A DNA stretch of 64,000 nt, taken from the NCBI RefSeq assembly GCF_905147045.1, contig NC_065898.1, positions 8,432,001 through 8,496,000 on the forward strand, given 5' to 3'. A program made the translations under genes and the position numbers. How positions within the stretch are numbered: position 1 is the first letter of the stretch; each line of letters opens with the position of its first letter. Shown one piece after another: positions 45,376 to 55,972 of this stretch. Source of the stretch: Nymphalis io (taxonomy: Eukaryota; Arthropoda; Insecta; Lepidoptera; Nymphalidae). The notes beneath the pieces are model-generated. The model saw only the letters and a program-made list of their open reading frames with translations, was not told the origin of the DNA and ran no database searches.

Positions 45376-46668
45376 ACAATACGATAATAATAGTCTGTCT
45401 GGTTCTTACGCTTTATACATGATATTTCGTATTAAGCTGAAACCCCAAGGAAGGACATAGGCTGTACTATACTACATTTATACCTAATATTGTAATAAAT
45501 AAGTTAAAAAAATTCAAGCGCGCCACCAAGGTTAATTGAAAAGCCGAGATGGTCCAGTGGTTAGAACGCGTGAATCTTAACCGATGATCGTGGGTTCGTA
45601 CCTGGCAAGCACCACTGAATTTGAATGTGCTTAATTTGTGTTTATTAATATATCATCAGGCTGTTACTGTGTATATAAGTGTAAAAATACCTACATATAT
45701 TCTAAACCTAAATTTATTTAACTGTGACCAGGCTTATGGATATTAAGATTTATAAAATGTCGTATATTTTACGAATATTATAAAATAGTAAGAAGATCGT
45801 ACATCGATATCGAGATCGTATATCGAATGATCGTGTCGTAGTATACATTTTTGAAGTATTTATTTTTCGACAGAAACAATCTCAAATTATTCAATACGGT
45901 TTTTTTCAATCTTTACTATATTCTCGTGTATAAAATATATATATAGGCTACCTATGTTTAATATATACCTACCGAGGTACTAGTTAGTATTTGCGTACTT
46001 CAAAAATTTGTATAAGTTTACAGCTCCTGGAGCTGCACAACAACCCCCGTCAAGGTAATTACGAAAATATTTGTAAGTGATAGCTTCTTATTATAGATAG
46101 ATAACAAATCTGAATAAGGATTAATTTTAATTTATAACGTTTAAATTTTAACAGTCGAAACAAGATCTGTTGGCGTCGCAACACAGGTAACGATAAACCT
46201 AAAATGGCTTCTTTTGAACTAAGGATACTCAAGTACCCGACATTTTACCTCCCAATAAATATCAAACAAAAGATTTCGTTACATATGAGACAGTACGCAA
46301 CCGATGCATTTCTCAAATGTTTTAGATCAAATAATAACTAAAGTAAAATATTATTAGAGTATTATAACCACGATACTATTACTGGCTGTACTATACTATA
46401 TTTAAACCTAATATTGAATCCTCCCTTGAATACGCGGGGAAAATTTGTAAAAAATAATTTAAAAATTTTCAAGCGAGCCTATTTAGTTTAATTTAGGTGA
46501 ATCATATAAGTGAATGACCTGTACATATTCTCTAAACCTAAATTTATTTAACTATGATCAACCTTATAGTTATTAAAATTTATTAAACCTCTCACTTTTT
46601 ATGAATATAATAAATTGTAAGAAGAACGTAGATCGATATCGAGATCGCACCTTAGTATACATTTTTGT
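45376..46668 (+). other. BEN-1 intron-1/exon-1 block, copy V, partially repeated
   Basis: Two overlapping pieces of intron-1 DNA follow each other. 45.48-46.0 kb matches about 55.25-55.66 kb; 46.02-46.67 kb then starts again with an exon-1 remnant (46021-46055, with LLELHNNPRQ readable and a GTAATT donor), a microexon (46155-46186) and intron DNA. No ATG. A SINE fragment interrupts the first piece. Confidence 0.65.
45541..45671 (+). mobile_element. tRNA-headed SINE fragment (+)
   Basis: Reads AAGCCGAGATGGTCCAGTGG, TTAGAACGCGTG, then GTGGGTTCGTACC, resembling tRNA A and B boxes (consensus-like TGGNNNAGTGG and GGTTCGANNCC), followed by GCACCACTGAATTTGAATG. The middle of the element is missing and the tail is CAGGCTGTTACTG. 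A decayed SINE, not a functional tRNA gene, because no acceptor stem pairing is visible. Confidence 0.7.
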
Positions 46669-46946
46669 CATCAGCGTTTGCGAATAAACCACCGAAAAAG
46701 CAATTGGACCCCAAATTAGTAGACGATATTGTCAACACCGTCGCTGAAAGGTGCAATGTTCCTAAAAGGATTGTTAGGTTGGTATTCATATTTTAAAAAA
46801 ATTACAGGAGTTCAATTACGACGAAATGTTCGGACGAAGCAAAGTTATATAGAAATCGTCAACGGTACAGAAAAAAGCGCGAACAACAAAACCGAGAGAA
46901 CGTCCCGCCATCCTCTGCGACATCGGGCGAATCCACCACTGTTTGA
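46669..46946 (+). pseudogene. BEN-1 exons C (partial) and D, copy IV
   Basis: Exon C starts at a break within SSAFANKPPKKQLDPK and ends at 46777; exon D is 46808-46946. The intron between them is only 30 nt (46778-46807), instead of about 200 nt in other copies, too short to splice normally. Reading through meets a stop. Dead copy. Confidence 0.8.
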
Positions 46947-46969
46947 GATTAAGGAGACAAAGATCTAAA

Positions 46970-49200
46970 ATCAATTTTTACCATTTATTCACTTATATAT
47001 TATTCTATTATAAGTTAGTTATCATAAAACTAAGTCGTTTTTAAATTAATTTTCAAATTAAGCTTTTAAAATTGTCGCAATTCGTACCACTGGCACGACT
47101 TACGCGACTACCACTGTTACGAATAAAATAATACCTTTACAATTTTACCTATATGTTTACAATACATTTGCACTCCATAGATTGGAGACATATTTGAGGC
47201 TGCAACAATGTTGGTTAAGATTTGCTTTTAGTAGGTACGCCTTAGTAACCTTGTTATGGAGTTTGATGTAATCTAATAATCGGTAAGTTACAATAATAAT
47301 CAATGAATCGGTAATCTAAAGTTATAGTCAGACAATCATCATTGTTTAAATACAATTACTAGGTAACTAAAATTCACTAAGGATTCACGAAAAAATGGCG
47401 TATAGATTCATATCGTAGACAGAGAAAGTAATAGACGCAATGACGATTTCCTTCTTACTTATACAAGAAAGAGAACGAAAATTACGTTACAAAAGACAAA
47501 GATAGAATTATAAAATCTTTTGTTCCTTATCGCATAACTAGTGCATTATCATATATTTATATATCAATTCATTGTGTTTATTGTTCAATTTTTGCTTATT
47601 TTTATGTTAGAAAACTATTCTAACCCAGTGAAAACCATCCTTATATCATATCGAAGATTATCCAATGGTGCATTGTCGTTTTATTTCATGTTAAAGCGAT
47701 AGCAAGTAGCAAATTGCCGGCGTGTATTATCACGCGTAAGAACGACGGTTTTATCCCTAATTATAGTTTATCAGTGATGATTATTGATGTTATAGTACGC
47801 AACCTTATGTCGCATTAAAATCCTGAACATAATAGGATTTTCTGTTGTTTATTAATCATAACCTATAATTATTTATCACGTAAGTGCTGGCAGCGTCAGC
47901 TAATGAAATGTCTGTGAATGCAGTTACTATGGCAACATTATACGCACACATTGACATACTAATTCTGTCTCAATCGCGGTTTGACGGCCCCTTGGTCTAT
48001 TAGTTTCTCTGTCTAAGTCAAGTATCTAATGTTTCAATTTTCCAACTATGCTGTTAACCACCCTAGGTGGGACAAGGAATGTTGGCATTTATTATCTGTA
48101 ATAAGTTAAATGTTAATATTTTCAATTTAACTTTTTAGCTTTTATTTGATAGTTTGCTCTTTTACATAATACTATGTTTTAAGAATGAATTAGATAACAT
48201 ATGAAGAATTTTCTATCATTGAGATAGGGTGGGGCTGCGGCTTATCATACTAAATTTTAATTAATATATTTAATATAGAAAAAAAGAATCATGAAAAAAA
48301 CAGATTCAAAACGCAATTTTTCCCGTACCCATAACGAATATCATAGATTATTTTTTATCTCAACCGTAGACAGAGAAACTAGTCTATGATCTCAAACAAT
48401 TATATCATGTCAATTGAATGTCAAAGTTTGTTTATTTGTCTTTACTCCTCTAGTGATTAGAAGAGGCTTTAACTACTTAAAGTACATCTACATGTAATGT
48501 AAGGAGTAAAACTTAATATATATAAATATTCATATCACAATTTATAATGGTATATCACTCACACTACAGTAGTACCGCAGGCAGATAAGCTTAGTTTCTC
48601 TGTCTACGAGTAGTACCCTTAATTTCACTGCAGTCAATGATTACCATATTAAAAATGAAGTTGTTTCGATTCATTTTACTGTTTTGTAAATATTAATGTT
48701 TGAGTAAAATAAAACGACAGCACCCGTGTCTATGTTTTATTGAAAATTTTCAGTTAGTAGGCGAAAATATTATTCAATTAAAAAATTAAATTTTAATAGT
48801 ATATGGTTAAAAAAATGATATGACACGTTTTCAATATTGCATGCAGCCAACTCTCCTCCTAGTTCCAGGCTTGAGACTGGCACTACGAGTCCCTATCCAG
48901 CGGCGGAACTACGTAGCGTCCAGACGTTCACGATCCACGTTAAGAGGATACTGCATTTTATCTGAAACATTAGATAACATAATCGGTATTCTAAATTTTC
49001 AGAACTTAATTATTTTTTAATATTATTTATTGGAACCCACTACATTTATTGGACAAATAAAATAGCCACATATTAGATTGATAATCTTACATACCTGAAA
49101 CTTGTGTCCCAGTTCCCCTGACCCCAAATAACTAATTCTAATTTTTAGTTTACTTTTAATTAGATATAAGATATAATAATCGGATTCATAAATCCGATTG
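46970..49200. other. BEN-1/BEN-2 intergenic block, copy b
   Basis: Nearly identical to 58.9-61.3 kb and diverged from 28.0-31.2 kb. It contains four copies of a GTAGACAGAGAAACTA-like motif in alternating orientation (47413-47430, 48001-48019, 48364-48384, 48591-48610) and the CCACCCTAGGTGGGACAAGG stretch. No gene recognised. Confidence 0.6.
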
Positions 49201-49207
49201 CTCGAAT

Positions 49208-50831
49208 TCATGGAGAAATATTTTCTTTCTCAACTATTTTCCTCTTCTTCTTATTTTGTTCACGGGTTCTAAACATTTTGCTTTCGTCAGCACATTTCGT
49301 GGTTATGCTGGTTCTAAACACAAGAAATAAGAAAAATGAATACAAACTGATATAAAATCAATATATCTTTACATTAATGAAAGTTAGTTAAGCTTTACCT
49401 TACTACATTCTCTGGTACAGAACAATTTTCTACCACAGTTTAAACAATATCATATCAGGTTTGTCAGGAAAAGCTGGTGAAGGCTTTCCTGTTAACGAAT
49501 GAGTTGCCAATACCCTGAAAAGAATATTGTTGCATGTTAATATGAATATCGACTTTGAAGTGGTGAACATATCCAAGAATGTCACTTAAACCTACTTTCT
49601 TGAAAAGACAGCTGTCAAAAATTTACGAGTGCGATTCGTACAAGATGTCCAGTCCATGTTTTTGAAAAGTCTGGCTGGAACTGATGGATTTTCGTCTCCA
49701 ATTAAAACCTAAAAGTATTAAGTTTATCTTCTTCTTCGTCGTGACACTCTTGTCAGAGCGATCGTGGTCGCCATGAAGTATTATGAATTATTCGGCGCAG
49801 ATGTGAAAATTATTCGCCTCACGAGCCTTCGCCATATGTCCCTGTTAGTGGTAAGCCTCGTGCATTCATGCAAAGGACCGCCAACAGTTGTTTTTTAATG
49901 GCCGGTCCATCGCATGGGCGTCCTTCCACGTGGTCTGGTGCCATCCACCTTGCCTTGAATGACAAGGCGCTCTATGGAGTTATTTCCTTGCCTTGATTAA
50001 GTTTATATTAATTATTAAATATATTCCGTGTAAAATAAACTAAGGCGACAAAACCCATACCATTTCTTTATTTGACTGATTCGTATGTCTTAGTTTTAAA
50101 GTTCTTTTCTCTTCTTTACGAGCTCTCATGTTACTGTTTGTAAAGTCATCGCGTTCATTTGCAAATGTTGAATCACAGTTTCGAAAAGGACTCTAAAAAT
50201 AATTATAAATAGAAGTTATTTAGTGATGTCAAATAATTAACATTAAAAAAAACTATATTATTAAGCAAGTAATATTTTACTAACAAAGTCAGTAGTAGTA
50301 GTTTGTTTTGTTTTACTTTTGTAGGATTTTCGGAGGTATGTGTTTTCCGAATATTCGTTACTAGAAACACCCGATTTATTACATGTTTATTACATATGAA
50401 ACGGTAATTGAGGATGTTTCCGGTTTTTTTCTTTTCAGCTTTTACTTAAGACATTCTATTTCAGCGTGTAATTCTTTTATAATATACGTCTTTTTAATTT
50501 CGGGTAAATTCAACTCAGTCAGTTTGCGTTTCTTTGTCACAAATCAGTTTATTCTTGACATATTTTAAATTATTTTTCTTAGATTTTTCATTACAATATT
50601 TGAGTGAATACTCTTTGGGGTGCTTGTATTAGGAAGTGGCAGTGGCGCTGGCTGCAAAAATGTAGTATTAGATTATTAATTCGAATATTTAAAAAAATAT
50701 TTATCTTAAATATTACCTACTGTAGAGCTAATAAAGCTGCTTAAAATGCTTACCACAGTTCTTGTCCCGTGATGAAGGTCCAGTAAGGCTTGCGCAGCGT
50801 CCATATCAGATATTACAAATGAAGTAATCAT
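49208..50831 (-). pseudogene. BEN-2 gene copy b (-)
   Basis: Exon 1 is 50831-50754 (26 codons, MITSFVISDMDAAQALLDLH through TRTV, phase 0). A possible exon A2 starts at 50651 (GCAG acceptor, PAPLPLPNTSTPKS), but its frame closes after 26 codons; a TQTD-type motif follows in another frame. Exon B is 49708-49596 (VLIGDENPSVPARLF to FSR, open). Exon C is 49514-49399 (VLATHSLTGKPSPAFPDKP, then about 28 nt lost and a stop). Exon D is 49313-49208 (TSITTKCADESKMFRTREQN then KKKRKIVEKENISP, open). The exon C frameshift disables the BEN domain. The distinct exon-1 phase shows it is a separate sister family. Confidence 0.8.
49727..49995 (+). mobile_element. SINE-like insertion with 10-bp target duplication in the BEN-2 intron
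   Basis: 269 bp flanked by ATTAAGTTTA at 49717-49726 and 49996-50005. The homologous intron at 11.22 kb lacks it. It starts TCTTCTTCTTCGTCGTGACA and ends TTATTTCCTTGCCTTG. The same insertion, with a one-base change in the right duplication, is at 61853-62121, so it predates the 12-kb duplication. Family not identified. Confidence 0.75.
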
Positions 50832-52665
50832 TTTAACTGGTAATTAAATAATTAAACAAATATTTCTTAATAAAATCTAAGAAACACTAAGAAACAGTAA
50901 TCGACTATCGACAAACTACATCGATTACTGTTTATCGATTCGATTTTGTTTAGGTTATAGTTCAAATAAGCTTCCGATAGCAATTGTCAGCAGCTATTCA
51001 AAATACCATTCTTTTCAATTGTCCTTTCCAGGTATAAAATATATGGTTTTCGGCTAAACTCTTAATATTTCTATTTGTATCTTTTTAATCTTGTAAGTAT
51101 ATTAAAGTTGTACTAAATAATATAACTGATTGAGTCCAAATATACAAATTTCATTATTTAATAATAATATTTTGTCTGAAAAAATACATGTTTAATATAA
51201 TATTTTCATAAAATCAATTAACAAATTTGAACGTAAACATTTTTTATTAAAAAAAAATTATTTAAGCGGGCGGCCTAGCTGATAATGTCATGATTAGTTT
51301 ATGTTATGTAAGTACGATAACCCACATAACATAATGTCGGAGAGAATACTGTAAGTCTGTTCAGCTAGAGTTCCCATTACATTTCGTTTGTTTTATAATA
51401 AATACAAATTATATAAATAAATATTAAATCATCTCGCATGAGTACATATAAAATTTGCGAGGCGAAAAGGTTTTCTACGGAAAGGATAACGGAACTTTGA
51501 AATCGAATCAATATAGGTATAGCAGTACGCATAGCAACAACAATACACACGCCACGCATGCCTCATTATACAACGTCATCGTTTGAAACAATGAATAGTT
51601 CTGAAAAGAACTGTTTATTTGAAACAAGAAGCAGCATGCAATGACGTAGTATGAGGTAATGTCAAGCTCTTAAAAGAGCTATTTTATATTCATATAATAA
51701 TCTTCGCTTCAATTGGCTTCACTTCTTCAACGAAAACAACTCAACTTGCTGACTTCTTGAAACACGTCTTACTCCCGCGCTTAATTCCCCACTACCGACG
51801 ATGCGCGGCTGATTTTACAAATAATCGTTTTACAGCGGCGTCGCGTTCAGTCAGTTCGAGCGGCGCAAACAGTAATTAATTTTATAATGAACCAAACATT
51901 TTAGGTCTGTCCTAAATACATATGAAAGTAAAAAATAAAATATAAAATAATATGAGGAGATAGTTGAGGATCTCCTTAGCTATTTTCAAGATGCTTAAAT
52001 AAATAAATAATATTTTAAATAACATTAAACACTATATAAATAAATAAATTCTCACCGATATTGCCAATTTAGTGTCTCAGTTACTCTTGCAAGAATGGCA
52101 TTTAAACCTAGTTAGGTAATGTTATGTACATATATAGTTATATGGGCGCTGGACCGTGCTGCCATCTGGTTTCATTGTAAGACATAAATTAAACCAAATT
52201 TTTATGTATATTTGTAAAGCGCTATCTAATTCAGAACTTAGACAACACAGGAAATATTATTAACAACTTTTTGCTATAAAGCGAATAAAATGTGGAATAA
52301 TAAATTATAATTCATAATTTAAAGAACTTTCTCACTAAAATAATTTTGGTATGATCAATGAATTAAGCAAGTCACTAACATTTTGTACTTACGGTGTTAA
52401 CATTATGATTTCCTTACAGATTATTATAAGTAACGAATTAAATTAAATAAGATTTAATAGATATTTTGGGTATGTTTTATGATTATCTAATATTGTTTTA
52501 ACAATTTTGAAATGTAAATATGATTTATTTTTGTCGCGACTGTGTAAACTCGATATTTCCGGTGCATGTTTTTATTATAGTGAGTAAGAAATAATTAAGC
52601 TAATTGATATATATTTCGACTTTTAATTAAGATTAAAAATAATTTAATATTTTTTTTATAATTAT
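50832..52665 (-). promoter_or_regulatory. BEN-2 upstream region, copy b
   Basis: DNA upstream of BEN-2 exon 1, shared with 39.6-41.6 kb and 62.96-64.0 kb. It includes a 13-bp hairpin pair (AAACAGTAATCGA / TCGATTACTGTTT, about 50889-50932), an 11-bp pair (TTATGTTATGT / ACATAACATAA, about 51299-51334), two small hairpins (AGTTCTGAAAAGAACT and AGCTCTTAAAAGAGCT) and a GC-richer patch near 51775-51870 with a TCAGT initiator-like element on the + strand. Promoter function is inferred from position only. Confidence 0.4.
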
Positions 52666-52679
52666 AAACAAATATTGAT

Positions 52680-52945
52680 TTCATTGTCAGTATAAGTAGG
52701 TAGTTATTAATTTGTTTCATTATTCACTTATTTATGTTAGAATTTATATTAGTCAATAATGGCTTTTATTTATTGATTGATTTTTTCCATATACGTAGGT
52801 GACTAAGGTATTATATTGTCAGCACCACATTACAGCGCCACGCACAATATAGACCATAGAATAAATAAAATCGCTGTCTACAAATAATCGAGTATAATAA
52901 TTTATTAAATATTTTGTATCGTAATTAATGTTAGTCTGTTTGGAT
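52680..52945 (-). other. Fragment of BEN-1 intron A-B, inverted
   Basis: Reverse complement of intron DNA found at 57180-57440, and matching 22055-22370 in opposite orientation. It ends at about 52945, where BEN-1 upstream DNA begins. It marks one end of the large inverted repeat. Confidence 0.6.
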
Positions 52946-54870
52946 CATTAGCTTAGTGCGTGTCAGTATTTTAATAAATATCTTTGTGTTAAAATAAAAA
53001 AAAAAAAACTTATATGTAAAGTCTAGATCGAGAGACAGAGAAATATGTGTAAGGTTCCATTTTATAAAGAAATAATTCGATTGGTAAGAAATAAGTCTTT
53101 ATTCAATAACAAAATTCTTAATGTTGTCTAATAATGTCAAAAGCCTCCTAACCCTGTTTTAAGATTATCTCCTTAAGATAACAAAAGCGATTGAAGATAA
53201 AGAAAATATATTTTATAAATAGTAACATTTTACAACTTCAATAAATTTTATTCATAATATTAGAATTTTAAAGATTTCTAATTGCCCAAAAAATGTACAA
53301 GATAACTCTAAAATAATACAGCAGTAAAGCGCTTAAACATTAATTGTTTCAAAGACAATAAGTAACAATAGTCGTAATTTTTATGATCCCTTTTAGGGTA
53401 CTGGACAATGAAAGTAGATAGGAAACCTGAAGGCTATAAAACATTATTTTATAAATGCAAGTTCTTGGTAGCTTAATCCGCTGTAAAACAAAATTTTATT
53501 CAATATTAAACAAAAGAAGATAACAGAAAGGAGCCGAAACTACAGCCAGTTTAGGTAACTGATTATGAAACAATGGGAGTCGTGTGGTGGTTAAGAAACA
53601 GCCCCTCGACTCGAGTTGCAAATTTTCGTCAGTCTTGAGTCAGACGTTGACGTTGACGTTGTGATATTGTAAAGTGACCACCTAATTGGCAATATCAGTG
53701 AGTATATATATTGATTTATGTAGTGTTTAATCTCGAAAATAGCTAAGGAGACCCTTAACTATTTTCATATATTATTTTATTTTTTACTTTCATATGTATT
53801 TAGGTCAGATCTAAAATGTTTGGATGCATTAAAATTAATAACTGTTTTTGCTTAATCAAAATGCCGTAGTGGATTTTGAGAAGACAAATGTAAAAAAATC
53901 CAAAACTCATTTAATATAAAAAACTGTTGCCAATTTTCTATAAAAACATGATAAACCTATATTGATTCGATTTTAAGGTTCCGTTGAAAACCTTTTCGCC
54001 TCGCAAGTTTTATATATACTCATGCGAGATGATTTAATATTCATTTATATAATTTGTATTTATGATGAAACGAACAAATATTTAATTTTTATTGTTTATT
54101 AGTGATTTACTAGATGGTGAAAAGATTTAATTCACTATTTTTAAATATAGAAATGTGTCCAGGGAGAAAAAAAGTGGTATGCAATGAGACCTCATTATTT
54201 TTAATTTTATTTTGCAAATGATTTAAAAAATAGACTTTAAAATTTAATGGGAACTCTAGATGAAGTCTCTCCGGCATTCCAATTACCCACATAACATAAA
54301 ATAATCATGACCTTATAGGCTAGGCCACCCGCTTAAATTTAGTTGTTTAATTAATAAATGTTTGCGTTCAAATTTATTGTTAATAGATTTAATAAAAATA
54401 TTGTATTAAACATGTATTTTTTCAGACAAAATATAATTACTAAATAATGAAATTTGTATAATAAGGGTTAACAAACATTTCAAAAAATGATTTCATTTAA
54501 CTTTATTTGGATTTAATCGGTTATATTGCTTAGTACAACTTTAGTATAATACCTACTAGTTTAAAAAGATACAAGTAGAAACATTCGTTCTAGAAAAGAG
54601 GATCCAAAAGGATAAGGAACATAAACAATAGGTTTATTGAGGTTGCCTTGTTATACAAAGTAATGCATAAAACATGTACCTTATATTTTATACCTGAAAT
54701 GGACAATTTAAAATCACGGTACCTTGAATAACTGCTGACAATTGCTATCGGAATCTTATTTGAACTGTAACTACTAAACAAAATCGAATCGATAATTTTA
54801 CTGTTTCTTAGTGAGCTTTTATTAAGAAATATTTATTTATTTTAAATTGCAATTCATTTCCCTTTACAAG
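52946..54870 (+). promoter_or_regulatory. Upstream region of the intact BEN-1 gene
   Basis: Homologous to 20.42-22.05 kb (reverse complement) and, in the last 800 bp, to 2.55-3.36 kb. The 160 bp before the ATG are almost identical to copy III, including CGAATCGATAATTTTACTGT and TTCATTTCCCTTTACAAG just before the start codon. A TATA-like TTATATTTTATACC lies about 190 bp before the ATG. It contains about 160 bp (53540-53700) absent from copy III. The promoter call is by position. Confidence 0.45.
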
Positions 54871-55903
54871 ATGTTCACCGATATCGAGGCGGCTGAAGCG
54901 CTGCTTGAGCTTCGCTACAACACACGTGGTAAGTGATAGCTTCTTTTATTATAGATAGATAACAAATCTGAATAAGGATTAATTTTAATCTATAATGTTT
55001 AAATTTTAACAGTCGAAACAATATCTATTGGCGTCGCAACGCAGGTAACGATAAAACTAAAATGGTTTCTTTTGAACTAAGGATACCTAAGTACCCAACA
55101 TTTGTCTCCCAATAAATATCAAACAAAAGATTTCGTTACACATGAGAGTACGCAACCGATGCATTTCTCAAATGTTTTAGATCAATTAATAACTGAAGTA
55201 AAATATTATTAGAATATTATAACGATACTATTACTGACCGAACTATACTATATTTATAACTTATATACCTCCCTTGAATACACGGGCGAAAATTTGTAAA
55301 AAATAATTTAAAAATTTTCAAGCGAGCCACCTAGCTTAATTTAGGGGAATCATATAACTGTAAAAACGGTCATTATATATCTAAGCCTAAATTTATTTAA
55401 CTATGACCAGCCTTATAGTTATTAAGACTTATAAAATCTCGTATATTTTATGAATATAATAAATTGTAAGAAGATCGTATATCGATATCGAGATCGCGTC
55501 GTAGTATACATTTTTGAAGCATTTATTTTTCGACAGAAGCAATCTCACATTAATCAATACGGTTTTTTTAATCTTTACTATATCCTCGTATATAAAATAT
55601 ATAAACGGAGTACCTATGTTTAATATATACCTACCGAGGTACTAATTAGTATTTGAGTTCTTCAAAAAGTTGTATAACTATTAAGTATGTATACCACATA
55701 AAATAATAATCGACAAATAACAGATGTGCTTAAATAATTATAAAAACAATAATCTTCTGCGAAATCATGAACAATATTATTTTGTCATGCATTGATTGTG
55801 TGTAAAAAGTGAGCTCGTCGGGAAAGAACGCGTAAACCTTAAGGCCCACGATAATAGTTTTACTCAAATATCTTCCATGTACAGACAGTGATCAGTTACA
55901 TTT

Positions 55904-55972
<69 letters not shown>

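Noticed and set aside
45541..45671. A tRNA gene with A and B boxes
   Set aside because: No acceptor stem or anticodon arm could be formed, and the same head occurs in the SINE at 31 kb; it is a SINE head.
50515..50651. An intact BEN-2 exon A with a TQTD motif
   Set aside because: Recounting the frame shows a TAA after 26 codons; the TQTD reading is in another frame, so it is at best a decayed exon.
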